Shown here: positions 1-24,729 of the stretch, piece by piece
How the letters are laid out: each line of letters opens with the position of its first letter
How positions within the stretch are numbered: the stretch's first letter is position 1
Assembly (NCBI GenBank): GCA_054601695.1
Contig: BAAHQB010000207.1
Span: forward strand, 62,001 to 126,000
Length of the DNA: 64,000 bases
Direction: 5' to 3'
From: Amorphochlora amoebiformis
Taxonomy: Eukaryota; Cercozoa; Chlorarachniophyceae
Position numbers and translations under genes: made by a program
The notes under the pieces: generated by a model
Seen by the model: the letters and a program-made list of their open reading frames with translations, nothing else
What the model was told of the DNA's origin: nothing
Databases searched by the model: none

Positions 1-4
1 TCAG

Positions 5-2845
<2,841 letters not shown>

Positions 2846-2859
2846 GCATGTTGGATATA

Positions 2860-3800
2860 TCTAGATACATATATCATACTAAAGCTGGCGTAATTTTACT
2901 CATGTATGAACAAATTTTACAACCGATTATCGCCGGTCACGAAGCACATATTTATGCAGTCGCGTACTAATAATCTAGATAATATACGACTATCTGTCCT
3001 GTAACTACTAGAACTAGAGTAAGTAATAGCCAATTGCTACGAAGTTCTTGTTGGTAATTTTTAATTCAATGATTCCATGATGATCAGTTCAAATTCATAA
3101 ATACTAGGAATGAGTTCCAGGTATCCTCTAGATCCTCGGATGATACTACTAGAACGTATCTAGAGTCTAGAGAGTATACGCATACCGATGTCACAGTACG
3201 TACACCGGACGGTATATCACAATTGATTGCAATTGTTTCATTTTGGTATCATGTAGACACATCTCTATACTCTAGATACACCCCAGACACCGCGTTGGGT
3301 GCGCGGTGTCGACCCCAGGACCGTCCAATGCTAGAATGTTCAAGATATTCTAGATATTATTGGACACTGACACATGTACTAGATGTACTTACTAGACTTA
3401 CCATATACTCTCGTTCAATTCGTTTGCCCTTCAATGATACTATAATAAAACTTCCTTTTCAAAGATTTGATGAGTTGCCTATTGTTTACTTCCAGATGCA
3501 ATTATGGTTTGGAGACAGCTTTTTGAAGACCGGTGCTGGTACTCGAACGCAATCGGGTTCGCTACTAATCCGTGTTTAATCACGGTGGTACAAGCGAGAT
3601 CATGCTACCACAGCTCATAATCAATCGCAGGCTAATTCGGGCACTCTTCCTTGGAGTGTGCACCGATATCCGCACCAGTTTTCAGATGTTGGTATAATAA
3701 GTACAATTCGGCTGCCGGGACTGAAATGCTGCTATCCTCTCCACAACTGCGAGTTCTGTCTGTTACATTAGTTACCGAGTTAGAAAGCAAAAAGTAGCCG
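2860..3800. repeat. CTAG/TCTAGA-rich convergent spacer 1
   Basis: This lies just after the CFAP70-like stop codon, before the 3' side of the minus-strand FN3-CCCH gene. CTAG tetramers (ctaga, tctag, actag) recur many times, densest at about 2990-3430. No convincing exon was found. The rest, to 3800, is unique-looking sequence of ordinary composition. Confidence 0.6.
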
Positions 3801-3809
3801 TTTATTTAC

Positions 3810-3878
3810 TATTTGTATATTATAAACACATATACATACATACACATATATATATATATATATTATATATATATATTA

Positions 3879-3921
<43 letters not shown>

Positions 3922-4104
3922 TACACACACACACATATAATATATATGTATATCTACATATACATACATATATATATATATATACATATATGTATATATA
4001 TATATATATATGTATGTATATATGTTTGTGTATATATATTTATATATATATATATATATATATATTAGTGTGTGTGTGTGTGCTTATATATTATTAGTGT
4101 ATAA

Positions 4105-4144
<40 letters not shown>

Positions 4145-4160
4145 ATATATATATAGTATA

Positions 4161-4208
<48 letters not shown>

Positions 4209-4312
4209 ACATTATATTACATTAATATATTACATCATATCATATTATATTTATTGTATTATATTTTATAATTACATCATGTGCTGTGTGTGTACATGTA
4301 TGATACATACGC

Positions 4313-4343
<31 letters not shown>

Positions 4344-4387
4344 ATATATAATGTATATGTAATTATAAATGTTTCACAAATAATCCA

Positions 4388-4429
<42 letters not shown>

Positions 4430-4503
4430 TATGTATATATATATATATAATATATATATACATACATATAATGTATATATATATATATATATACATATAA
4501 ATA

Positions 4504-4545
<42 letters not shown>
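3810..4545. repeat. (TA)n microsatellite block
   Basis: Interrupted TA, TATG and TACA dinucleotide and tetranucleotide repeats with no GC-richer exon-like island. It fills the middle of the convergent spacer between the CFAP70-like and FN3-CCCH genes. Confidence 0.9.
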
Positions 4546-4549
<4 letters not shown>

Positions 4550-4551
<2 letters not shown>

Positions 4552-4781
4552 TGTTAGCGCAGTGGTATAGCAGATGGTAGTCCAGAGTTCGATTCAAGTC
4601 CGTTTGGATTATAGCTAATGATAATGACCAAATTCTCAAGCAAATTCTCGCGTGGAAGGCCTTCCCTACCTAAGGTCTTCCATTGGAAGGTCTTCCCCTC
4701 GGATGACTATTGCTAATTCGCATGCGTCGATCCGACGCGTAGTTAACTAGCTATAGGTTCCGTGCTAGCTCTACATGCTGT

Positions 4782-4839
<58 letters not shown>

Positions 4840-4865
4840 TCAGCTAGCTCTACATGCTGTAACAA
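4550..4865 (+). mobile_element. Possible tRNA-derived SINE relic
   Basis: Positions about 4553-4571 read TAGCGCAGTGGTATAGCA, close to a tRNA D-arm/A box. About 20 bases later GAGTTCGATTC resembles a T-arm/B box. The spacing is too short for a functional tRNA and there is no anticodon arm, so this is a relic or SINE head rather than a tRNA gene. The tail holds a self-complementary segment around 4658-4697 (repeated GGAAGG/CCTTCC blocks). A 25-bp sequence ending CTGTAACAATA then appears twice (about 4768-4790 and 4846-4868), each before a (TA)n tract. Confidence 0.3.
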
Positions 4866-4936
4866 TATATATATATATATATATATATTCATGTACATAT
4901 TTAAATATGTATACATAACATATGTACACATCACAT

Positions 4937-7616
4937 TTATGAATATATACATGACCTTAGCGGAATGTTATGGCCTCCTATTTGGCCCGGAGCTGATGTG
5001 AACTGAATCTTCTGACTGTTGTTCGTAGCTCCTTTGCTGTCGCCCGCCGTTGCACCGAATGATGGGAAGGAATTCGTTTGAGCCCCTAGCAGAGGACTTG
5101 GACTCTTCTTCGATGTTGGCGCTCCCCATTTTGCCTCTTTCACCGGTCTTATATTGGAGAACAGAGACCCGTAAGACGAGCCAACATTATCGCTGTTTCC
5201 TACTCCTCCCCCATTCTTAATAGCTCCAAAACCAAAATGAGCACCGGACGGCGCAGATTTCGAGACGTGTGGGAGGACGAAAGAATATGGTCCACCATTC
5301 CTCAAACTACTAGGGTTGACACCCTTCAGTTGTTGGCCAATGCCAACGCTCGACGGCAGCTTGAAATCCGGTTCTTGAGAAGGGGCTATCGAACTGAGAG
5401 ATTTACTTGCGCTCAAGGGAGTGGTAGAGTTTAAGGAACCCCAGACCGTGGATCCTCCATATTGAGGGTGGAATATAGTGCCTAGCCCACCCAGTGACAG
5501 AGGGGTGGAATCCGCTTTAACTTCTGGAGTCCCGCTACTTGACGGTCCGACTGCTAGACTTGGCCTAAGGGATACGGGAGACGAGTCTTTAGAGCTTCTT
5601 CCACTTAACGAGCTCAACCCGGCGAACAGATTTACACTTGGAGACGACTTGACGTTGTCGAGTAAACTACCAACACTGCTAAACGATTCCACGGGAGCTA
5701 ATATCGGCCTAGATGATGGCGTTGCCGTGATGGACTCGGTTTTAGGGCTAGGCAACAATCGTCCAATCGATTTAGTTGCAGTATTTGCTTTCTCGTTTTC
5801 GTTTCTCTTAGCGGATATTCTCGTCAAGGTAAGGAAGCCGCCAGTCTTGCTCTTCCCCGTCATTTTTAGTTGCTGGCCGGTGCGATCGATACGAAGATGG
5901 TACAGCTCTTGACTGGCATAGCTAGATGACAGACGCTTCAGCGTTAGGTCGGGATAGTGAATCTGGCCCTCCAAGCTGAAGGATACACTGTCTCCATGAC
6001 ACATGCAGATGCAGTTGCCGGTGATCGTACCCCGTTGACCTTGGAAACTAAATCGTAGTTCACAAGATTGCCACACCATTTCTTCGTTTTGCTGAGAGCT
6101 CTTCCCCTTCCAGATACCCGACAGTTCCTGCTCCAGATTTCCCTCGGTGGAGATACCGTCTGCACTAGCGTTTACCGGAATCTTCTCATCCGTTCTTCTC
6201 TTTGGGGGACCAGTGCTCTTCCACACGGACTTCACTACAGGGGCCGGAGCTGGTTTCACTGCTCGCGTTCTTGCCATTGGAACATCTTTGGTCTTGACCT
6301 GGTTAGTTGGAGGGGGCTTTGCAACTACTCGAGGTTTCGCAGCCTCTTGTGGTCCCGTCACAGGTGACTCGCCTCCAGAACCTTTTCTGTGCTGTTTTTT
6401 CCGAATTTGCTCCTCTTCCCGTTGGTGATACCAATCTGCGAGCTCCTCCTTTCCATGAGCAAACCAGCAAGGTTGCTTACGACAGCTTTGCCCAACGAGC
6501 CAGAACTTGCAGAGCTGAAACTTCCCCTGCTGGTGATGCTTGGGATATGATCGGAACTTAGACACGACCTTGGGGAGAGCCTTAGGTGACGGCGCTTTTA
6601 CTGGAGCTGGCTTAGCTGGCTTCGGCGGTATCTTTCCCTGTGCAACCTGCTGCCGCCACAGCTTCTCGTGTAGCGCTTTTCGCTTCTGCTCTCGTAGACG
6701 TGCAGCCTGTCGCTCCGCATCGCGCCTCTCCTTAGCCTTCTGCTTCTGGAACTCCTCCTTGCGCTTATCCACCGGTCCGTTCGTTTTTGCACGATTCGGT
6801 TGGCCGCGCTGAGCTTGCAGCTTGCGTCGAAGAAGCTCAAACACGCTGGTAAGCCTCCGCAGCCAAAACGGATTAGATGGGTGTTTCTTGCTCTGCAGTG
6901 CTTGATGGATCACCCGCAGCGTGGAGTCCACAATTTGTGCAGGATAGTTGAGTTTCAAGGCGCGTAGACCGAGAATGAGGAGATAGTTGTAGATCAAGTT
7001 CGTAACGTCCTGGGAGAGACCGTTCCAGGCTTCACTCGAGATGAACTTTAAGAACAAATCGGTAGATTTCAAGGACAACGTGTCCCTGACGGTCGCCGCG
7101 AACTTTAGGCCCCACCGAGACTGCTGGATGTTCTTCTGCGGTATTTGCCAGAACCGTTGAAGCAGCTCCACAGTCTTCTGAATAAGATCCTGGCTAATAA
7201 GATCCACCCGATTCTTGTTGGCCTCATTGAGAGTGGCTGCCAGCTCTGCAGCCCTTGACGAGTCAGCAGTTTTAACAACATTCTGGTACAGCTTGCTTAA
7301 CTTCTGCTCAGCTCCTCGGCATGATTCCGACATAGCCTGATTCCTTAGCATAGTTTGCAAAGTTGCGTTCTTCTCGTTCCCGCGGGGGTCGTGGGCTATG
7401 TACTGAAACTCCGCGCTAAAAGCCCCTGTTCCTGACGAGTTGCGAGCACGAACCCGGAATACTAAGAAAAAAAATTACTCAAGGCTGGGCAGTGATGTAC
7501 AAAAAATGATGCAGACATACACGACGACAAAGTATGAAGATTTTTCAGATTATTCTCCTATTATGAGTATTACCACTATTACTGTTACTAATGTTATTAC
7601 TATTATACTAATATTA

Positions 7617-7650
<34 letters not shown>

Positions 7651-7838
7651 CTATATATATATAGTGTGTGTGTGTGTGTGTGTGTGTTGTGTGTGTGTAT
7701 ATATATTATACATATATTTTTATGAATACATACATGTATCTAAATATTATATATATATGTATGTATTTTACATATATATATATATATATATATACATAAA
7801 TATAAATATATGTATATATTATATATACATATATATAC

Positions 7839-7869
<31 letters not shown>

Positions 7870-7932
7870 ATTATATTATATATTATATATATATATATAG
7901 TATATATATATATACATATATATATATGTATA

Positions 7933-7987
<55 letters not shown>

Positions 7988-8067
7988 CACACTGTATGTA
8001 CATACTGATATTATATATATATACACATACATATAACATATACATATATAATATCCATACATTATAT

Positions 8068-8098
<31 letters not shown>

Positions 8099-8166
8099 CA
8101 TACATATATATATATAATATATGGATATATATATATATATATATAATATCAGTATGTACATACAGT

Positions 8167-8202
<36 letters not shown>

Positions 8203-8217
8203 TGTGTGTACATACTG

Positions 8218-8264
<47 letters not shown>

Positions 8265-8267
8265 ATA

Positions 8268-8360
<93 letters not shown>

Positions 8361-8482
8361 ATATGTATGTGTACATATACATGCATGATATTCAGTAAAT
8401 CTTGACATGAATGTATACATTTACACCTTAAATATAAACACATATGTATAATTCATGTATATAATATATACATAATATATAT

Positions 8483-8566
<84 letters not shown>

Positions 8567-8675
8567 AATAAACAATATAAATATATTCAATCATGTAAAG
8601 ATAAATTGAGTACCATGCGAGTAGAATGTATATATATATATATATATAATACACACTTATATAGATTTTTACATA

Positions 8676-8718
<43 letters not shown>

Positions 8719-10111
8719 TATGATATATTTTGATATATTTACATATTTATACAAATTACAAAATATTATTTATATATTTATAGGTTAACATTATATTAGT
8801 ATCCAGCAGTTGAATTAAATGGCTGCCTAAATATATGTAAGAGTTGTAGAAAATGGGAGAGAGGGGGGAAGAGAGTCTACAATCAGGGGGATCCCTACCA
8901 TAGTCGTCCGGAAGAAGATCCAGAAGGCAAAAGGTCCCCTTTCCCTCATATACAACTTCAAAATCTGCCGATTGGCCTCGTTTCCGTTGCAGCTGGTATT
9001 CTGTCACTCCCAACTTGGCAGCGCTGCATGACCATTGCTGAACATAAAGAGTCTCAATTAGCACTCTGAAGTGTTTTTGTACTTACGAAGGTTCTTACCA
9101 AGGTGACAGTGCTGATTCTACTATTAGGGTCCGATGTCGCTTCTACGATTAGTGGCATGTTGCACGGCTGCGGAGATTGCTTCTTGATTGTCGTATTGGC
9201 AGAATTCGAATAACCCTGGGTATTTTCCCCTTTCCGGGGCCCCTTCTCCGCGCTGCGGATCTGCAGCTTGGACAGTTCCTTGTAGAAGTTCTCCTGATTG
9301 TCTGTTAAGACGTACTTACGATGCAGCTGCCCCGTTCTAAAGATTCTATAGCCTTGTTGAAGATCATTCCAGACTCGCTGGCTCTGCTCTGTTGGGTTTT
9401 GAAGATGGTGAGGCCGATAGTTCGCTGCGGCCCGCTGGTAGGCCTCGTCTATGATCTTCGCAGCAAGCGCGTCCTCCTCGTTCCTCTGCGCTTGCATCTT
9501 GGAAAGTGCGACCTCGGCACTCTGACACCGCTCTTCACATTGCTCTAGTGCTACCAAAAGTTGCCGATGTTGATTGATGATCTCTAGACGAAGCGCCGTA
9601 ATCGCTTCTCTTCCCTTATTTTTCCATGAACTCTCATCCATCTTTCCCCCTCCGATCTGACGCTTTACTGCGTCCTCTATCTCCGACTCATGGTGCTCTA
9701 GTATCTCCCTCTGCTTCTCTGAGTCAACATTCTGCAAAAATCAATATCAGTACAAGCCGGCAAGATATTTTTCCTTTGTACCGTTTGCCCGCTATTTGAC
9801 TCGGTTGAATCTAATTTGGCAAGCTCTTCCTTCACCATTATCCACCGATCAACTAATCTGGCTACCGTCTGGCACTGAGAGACGGCTAATCGCAGCTCTT
9901 TGTGCTGGGAAGGAAAAATCTATAGTTAGTTCCGAGCGCCAAACCTAGTTCTTGGATATGTGGAATTAGCATAATCCACCTGTCTCTGTCCTTCCGCGAG
10001 GCTAACTTGCGAAGTAACAAACTTTGATTCGGTCTTGCGAATGCTTCGATAAAGCTGTCTGTAGCTTTCATTCTTGTCCAGCCTCAAGAGGCGGACGAAG
10101 TAGCCCTCCAT
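4937..10111 (-). CDS. FN3 and CCCH zinc-finger domain protein (1183 aa)
   Basis: Five exons read from high to low coordinate: 10111-9980, 9904-9782, 9731-9099, 9037-8899, 7461-4937 (stop TAA). All phases agree and give 1183 residues. Residues 1-280 are mostly charged helices, probably coiled coil. A fibronectin type III domain spans about 283-370 and is split by the intron between exons 4 and 5: TVTL then QWSCS, later YQLQRKRG, and across the junction [17 protein letters not shown]. Residues about 415-565 look all-helical, and 576-611 are Lys/Arg/Glu-rich. A CCCH zinc finger of spacing C-x8-C-x4-C-x3-H lies at 660-678. A beta-rich stretch starting LSGIWKG follows (about 789-890), and the tail is Ser/Pro/Gly-rich. 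CCCH fingers usually bind RNA; the function here is inferred. I do not recognise this domain combination as a named family. The in-frame TTG at 7360 is not the start, because the frame continues upstream to a splice acceptor. Confidence 0.82.
7623..8760. repeat. TA-expanded intron with inverted repeats
   Basis: This fills most of the intron (7462-8898) of the FN3-CCCH gene. It holds (TG)n at 7665-7700, long (TA)n tracts, and three copies of an element containing TGTACATACTGATATTATA: forward at about 7987-8014, inverted at about 8143-8172, forward at about 8196-8223. No exon is seen inside. Confidence 0.8.
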
Positions 10112-10212
10112 CCCCAATCAATACTCCACTAGGACTGGAGATCACGCTGAGTGTGGCCGAAAAATTGACCAGGCCACACCGAAGTTTTTTATCCTTTCAT
10201 AATTTAGCGGTA

Positions 10213-10840
10213 ATGGCCGCCGCTTCTCTGGAAAGGTACTGCCAACCTGCTTCACTTCCCGTGTTTCTCATGCGCACTGAAACTGCAGCCTTCGAGACTA
10301 TGGGGATATATCCGTCGCGCTGACATTCTTCGACCGCTTCTTGGGCAATCTGGACCCCTGGCACACCCCTGCAGAGCCCTCTGACGGAGGCGAGCCGGTT
10401 TGCGTTCGTTGTATTGTGATTCTTTCCGTCTCATGTCAACGCCCTTCCAGGCCACATGGGATCTATCTGCGGCGAACCAGATCGAAGAGTGGTTCTTGAC
10501 AGAAAGTGTTGAAACCCTCCAGGTGATTTCGAGGCAGATTACGGTTGTGTCAAGCATCAATATGTGTATTGGGTTTACAGAGAGTTCTAGGAACGGCTGG
10601 GATGAAGATAACGGGAGTCAAACCGTCCTCCGTCGAAGTGGTGGTCGTCAGCCTCGACGGGAAGCAAGCGAGACCGGCAACCAAACTCGAGCTGCATAAG
10701 GTGCTTATTTTTATCCTTTTGCCAGATTCAGATAGTGGATGTGAATAGATGTCACATTGTATGCGTCGATTCAGGCCATTTTGGCGTTAGAAAGAGGATT
10801 GAAATCTATTTTTGCGGATCCGGAATCGTTTAACAAGTGA
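10213..10840 (+). CDS. Unrecognised small protein (129 aa), five exons
   Basis: Exons 10213-10235, 10289-10397, 10451-10522, 10581-10700, 10775-10840 (stop TGA), all phase-consistent. Introns are 53, 53, 58 and 74 nt. The start ATG sits 101 bp from the start of the divergent FN3-CCCH gene, so the two probably share a promoter region. The protein begins [20 protein letters not shown], continues with a helical [10 protein letters not shown] segment and a beta-like [11 protein letters not shown] stretch, and ends with an amphipathic helix ([16 protein letters not shown]). I do not recognise the family. The last exon could instead start at 10726 and read to 10833, but the chosen form gives a more protein-like C-terminus. 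The composition matches the other exons in the window. Confidence 0.6.
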
Positions 10841-10859
10841 TGGGATAACTGATAATTTT

Positions 10860-10883
10860 CTGCAATTAATATATTTTCATATA

Positions 10884-10962
<79 letters not shown>

Positions 10963-11046
10963 CATATGTACATATATATATATATATATATAAAATATAT
11001 ATATATTTTTATATATGTACATATACGTATATATTTATAATGTATA

Positions 11047-11133
<87 letters not shown>

Positions 11134-11162
11134 CATATACATATATATATATATATATATAT

Positions 11163-11221
<59 letters not shown>

Positions 11222-11336
11222 TTCTGAATATTTAGATAGATATTCCTATACATATATATATATATATATGTGTGTATATATGCATTATATATATATATAT
11301 ATATATAAATTCCTGAATATTTAGATAGATATTCCT

Positions 11337-11376
<40 letters not shown>

Positions 11377-11384
11377 ATATATGC

Positions 11385-11428
<44 letters not shown>

Positions 11429-11470
11429 GCACGTGTAGAAAGATGTTCATACACATACATACATATACAT

Positions 11471-11506
<36 letters not shown>

Positions 11507-11583
11507 AACACTCACATGTGCATGTATGGACAATGTACGAACAAAAAATATTGAAGTAATATATATATGTATATATATATATG

Positions 11584-11628
<45 letters not shown>

Positions 11629-11726
11629 ATATATACATATATTATATGTATAAATATAATATATAGTGACATATATATATATATATATATATACGTAGTT
11701 ATACATATATATATACATATATATAT

Positions 11727-11766
<40 letters not shown>

Positions 11767-11930
11767 TTAATTCATATACATGTGTGAAATTAGATATGTC
11801 CATTTACAAGATGTACATACAATATGTATATTATATAAATATACGTACATACATACATGTATTGATTAATGAAAAACAAGTGTATTTAGATCACTGCATG
11901 CATACACATACCCCCAACACGCCATATTGG
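10860..11930. repeat. TA microsatellite spacer with a duplicated 40-bp motif
   Basis: About 1.1 kb of (TA)n and related repeats between two plus-strand genes. The segment containing GAATATTTAGATAGATATTC occurs twice (about 11217-11252 and 11307-11342). No exon is seen. Confidence 0.85.
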
Positions 11931-11933
11931 CAG

Positions 11934-18881
<6,948 letters not shown>

Positions 18882-19358
18882 ACCGATAAGCAATGGCAAG
18901 AAATAGACTGATATAATTACAGCTTGGTAACGTAGTTACGAATTCTTGAATTATGAATTTGAGTCGTGGAATTCACTCCCGACAGATCTACCGATCTAGG
19001 GTGTATGTCATATGTCTAGGGTACAGTCTACATACTACAATAATTAGTCATACTCTCAGATGATATATACTAGCTATACTCATGTGTACCGTATTGTTAT
19101 ATCGGACACCACTGGCTAGAACTCAGTAACTATCCGAATGATTGCCATCGGAATCAATGTCTAGAATCTAGAGAATGTTTTCCTATACTGATATGTAATT
19201 ATAATTATCTAGACTTATACATATACTAGTTTTTATGTACTACTTTTTTTTATACTATATATAGTGTAGTACTCTAGTATATATATAAACGTATTTATAA
19301 TATATCTATATATATATATATATATCTTGATATATTGTATATAATATATATAGATATG

Positions 19359-19393
<35 letters not shown>

Positions 19394-19537
19394 ATATATC
19401 TCGTATGCATGTGTATGTGTGTGTGTAATATTATATCATTGAATATATATCACAGATAGTATTATATTACATAGACATATATAAAGCCTACGGTTTCAGT
19501 GATATTAACTATACGTGTTATATATATATTTATATAT

Positions 19538-19606
<69 letters not shown>

Positions 19607-19753
19607 CTATCATAACATCATCCAAATATATTTTAAATGTGTGTAAATACACGATACATATATATAAATATATATATATATATATGTATATATATTTATA
19701 TGAAAATTTACATATATATATACACACACACATATATATATATATATATGTTT

Positions 19754-19785
<32 letters not shown>

Positions 19786-19788
19786 ATT

Positions 19789-19824
<36 letters not shown>

Positions 19825-19887
19825 CATCTCAACACTACACTGCCATTAAACAACAAAAGCTCGTTGATACCTCCAACGTCAATTGCC
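18882..19887. repeat. CTAG-rich convergent spacer 2 plus TA arrays
   Basis: The spacer lies between the stop of the plus-strand gene and the stop of ALG10. At 18960-19400 CTAG and TCTAGA recur often (for example about 18995, 19015, 19160-19170, 19210, 19390). The remaining 19500-19830 is (TA)n. No exon is seen. Confidence 0.65.
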
Positions 19888-21592
19888 TCACCACATAAAT
19901 CGCGCTTCGCTCCCATCCCCCCATTCAAACGGCTTGTACAAGAATATCCATAGAACCCCCGCGTTCACGCAGAGCGAGAAGGTCAGTTGCGCCAGACCCT
20001 CGACTACACTTGCCGGCTTATAGTGCACGTACATCAAAAAGAATGGAGTTATGAAATAACGAAATTCAAAGAGAGGAGAGGGCGTTAAGACCGCAGCGAT
20101 AGCCCCGAACAAGAGGACCTGTCTGGTAATAGGGTTAAGACTTAGGTTTAGACTGACGGCTAGGGTTAGGTTTGGACTGACGGCTAGGGTTAGGATTCTA
20201 CTGAGTGTTAAGATTTGGAGCGGTAGAGTTAGACGTAGGGTTAGCATTAGGTTTAAAATCTAGGGCTAGAATTTAGGGTTAATATTTAAGGCTAGGATCA
20301 GATTAATCAGCATGTCGTAGTCCGAGGACCATTGACTTTGGGGTTAGGATTAGGGTCAAGACTCAAGAATACCTCAACAGCGAGCGGAACACGGTCGATT
20401 TCGCCAGCTGTGCACACATCGAGACCAGGCTGACTACGTAGACTGGAGCTGCGAGATACCGCCCATACCCTCTAAAGCCGTTGAGTAGCCGACGCCAGAT
20501 ATAGAAGGTGAAGTGCCGGTTGTCCGCTAGCAGGAACGGGTGAACTATTGTGCCCTTGAAGATCATCGCGACCGCGATTGCTGTAGCGCTAAGCGCCGCA
20601 GCGCATACTGTTAAAACTCCCGAGTTGCATAAACCCCTCAATAGGTCTCGTGCGCTAAAAAGAAACCATATCGGAGTTAGGGCGAGAGTCGTACCCGAGA
20701 AATAGAGCGTTTGAGGAAGATGGAGAGCTAGGGTGTGGTTCTCCTTATCCCCAAGAGCAAGGCCGCCGTTTTGGATCGCAGCCATGGTAAACAGAATAAG
20801 GACTAGGAGATGAGGTGCGAGGTGATAGAGAATCGCAGGAAGGCGCTTCACTGACGCCAGAATGAGGTGTACTATAGATTTGGGGAGATTGGCGAGAGTC
20901 GTCGGCACGTAGATCTCAGGACCAAGGTCCGCGCGTGGGTCAAGTCGACCTGTCTCGTAACTCTTAATGATCCTCTCAGCGACGACGAAACATATCCAAA
21001 CTGCATTTGTCTGGCGGAACACCAAGCTCACCGCCCCGACGACAGCAGAGGCGACGACGTATTTCCGGCGCGAGAGGAGGTAGGTGAGAAGGACCGCGGC
21101 CGTGCTGCCCACGTCAGTGTAGAACATACTGAGGAAGAAAAAAAATGGGGGGTAGGCAAGTAAACAGCAAGCGTGGAGGGCGAGTCGTATACGCGAGGTA
21201 ATGGGTTTTGAATCCTTGTCCTTGGTCGTCGTCGGGTGGAGGTCAGATATGAGCTCGATGAGGATTAGCGCGCTGATAAAACCCAGAAAGCAGTTATACC
21301 AGCGCAGAGCCGATAAAGAGCAAAATATTGATCCCGAAGACAGCTTGCTGCCGGTCAAGGTTGACAGAACTTGAGCTATACACGTGGCGACAAGGTACAG
21401 TCCCGGGGGGGTTGTGATTTTCGGGTTCCACTCCCCAAATTTGCCGTCGCAATACGTTTGAGTCTGAGTGACGTGGAATATTTCATCCATATAGGGCTCG
21501 CGGACATGATAGTTCACTAGTGTGGTAGACAGAGAGGCCAGTATGGCGGGAACAAGCACCGCTGCTCTCGTCACCCATTCGACACGTGTCAT
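19888..21592 (-). CDS. ALG10: ALG10 alpha-1,2-glucosyltransferase
   Basis: Two exons, 21592-20373 and 20122-19888 (stop TGA), phase-matched, 484 residues. In the ER membrane the ALG10 family adds the third, terminal glucose to the dolichol-linked oligosaccharide used for N-glycosylation, from dolichyl-phosphate glucose. Family hallmarks are visible: REPYMDEIFHVTQTQTYC near residue 31, the acidic/catalytic loop after the first membrane helix; WNPKITTPPGLYL; FYTDVGSTAA; RQTNAVW; the LLADNRHFTFYIWRR block; and the C-terminal FEFRYFITPFF and RFMW end. Many hydrophobic segments fit a polytopic enzyme, and the length is typical. The GTG at 21619 is in frame, but ATG at 21592 is the natural start. 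It is divergent from LSM12, with only 67 bp between the two ATGs. The single intron consists of telomere-like repeats. Confidence 0.95.
20123..20372 (-). repeat. ALG10 intron built from telomere-like repeats and a gene fragment
   Basis: The 250-nt intron reads CCCTAA-type repeats in the sense direction of ALG10 (plus strand: GGGTTAGG, GGCTAGGGTTAGG). Plus-strand positions 20294-20335 hold a 42-bp near-copy, two mismatches, of the open frame at 27171-27214. Confidence 0.9.
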
Positions 21593-21659
21593 TTCATCAA
21601 TGTCACACAGGATGACCACAAGTGTTCACCCTGGGTGACATCGGCGGGACGCCTGAGGA

Positions 21660-23382
<1,723 letters not shown>

Positions 23383-24297
23383 AATCTATTGAACAATTTT
23401 TTGGGGTTACAACGCTAGATTAGATTATATGAAAATCTAAATTCTGATTTTCTCATCAGATTCGAAGTGTAGTTTAGCAAGCACGTGTGTGAAGACGGCG
23501 TATTGACCGCCGCTGTCCCCAGTTCGATTTCAATCTGCGCGCTCGAGCTCTAGACATTATCTGGATCTAGAGACGCGTCTAGAGCGTGTACAGACAAATT
23601 ATAATTTATCATGCGAACTGGAATTTAACTCGCGGAATTTAACAATTGCCTAGTTTGCAGTTGCCAATAACTAGAATATTTACTAGATTTAGCTAGAATA
23701 TATATACTTGCTTTACTACTTGATATATGTACATAGTGGCATACATGTATCTAGTGTATCCATCATATATACTCTAGTATCTGATCTAGATGCCGTACTA
23801 AAAAAATATATACATACTAGACATAATCTCTAGAATCTAGATAATACGAAATGTCTAGAATAGTGACGTATCACAGATTCTAGATAATCGATCATACTAG
23901 CATAGTGAGTAACTAGACTAGTAGAATAATCACACAATGGGTAAATTCCAGCTATGAGATATCTAGTATATCTAGTACTAGCATTATGAATTTATGACTA
24001 TCTAGACTATCATATGCACAAGCAGCATTGGCTAGATTGAGATCATGAGTCAAATTATTAGTACAATTTTAGAGTACATCTAGTGTCACGACTAGATCTA
24101 GTATATCTTGAGAATATCTATTATTTGGATTTACTAGATGTAGCCGCTAGAACTGGTAGAAGCTATGGTTATATATAATTGTAACAAGATCATTACATAT
24201 ATTAAAATATATGTATAATATATATATGTATATATATATATATATATGTAATAATAATAATATATATATATATCTAGATATACACATACATATCTAG

Positions 24298-24381
<84 letters not shown>

Positions 24382-24493
24382 TATATATAAGTATATATAT
24401 AGTCTGAGTACCTAGCTATAGGTAATCTGAGTAAAATTTTGGCCATGATGTAGATGATATTAAATTCATAGTAGCCTGGCGCCGGCTTCACAG
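23383..24493. repeat. CTAG-rich convergent spacer 3
   Basis: This spacer between the LSM12 stop and the stop of the minus-strand gene has the highest density of CTAG/TCTAGA in the window (about 23545-24160), then (TA)n (24190-24400). No exon was recognised. Confidence 0.7.
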
Positions 24494-24672
24494 TTAGTAG
24501 TTCAACGGAGATGTCTCAATTCCCGAAATTCCTACACACCTTAGTCCCTCTTGACATATACGAAACATATCCGCTATCTCTTTCACCTCTTCCTTACCCA
24601 TTCTCCACCGCCTCGGTGCTTTCACAATACCTAGAATAAACATGTACATGGTGTTGATTTATGTATGTCGAC

Positions 24673-24729
<57 letters not shown>

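Noticed and set aside
4555-4615. Functional tRNA gene
   Set aside because: A- and B-box-like blocks are too close, there is no anticodon stem-loop, and no acceptor stem pairs.
7349-7360. FN3-CCCH gene starting at 7360
   Set aside because: The codon is TTG, and the frame continues upstream through the second half of an FN3 domain to a splice acceptor at 7462.
10289-10420. Cyclin box in the small plus-strand gene ([12 protein letters not shown])
   Set aside because: Resembles the cyclin core only over about 12 residues; the rest of the spliced protein does not follow the cyclin fold and is too short.
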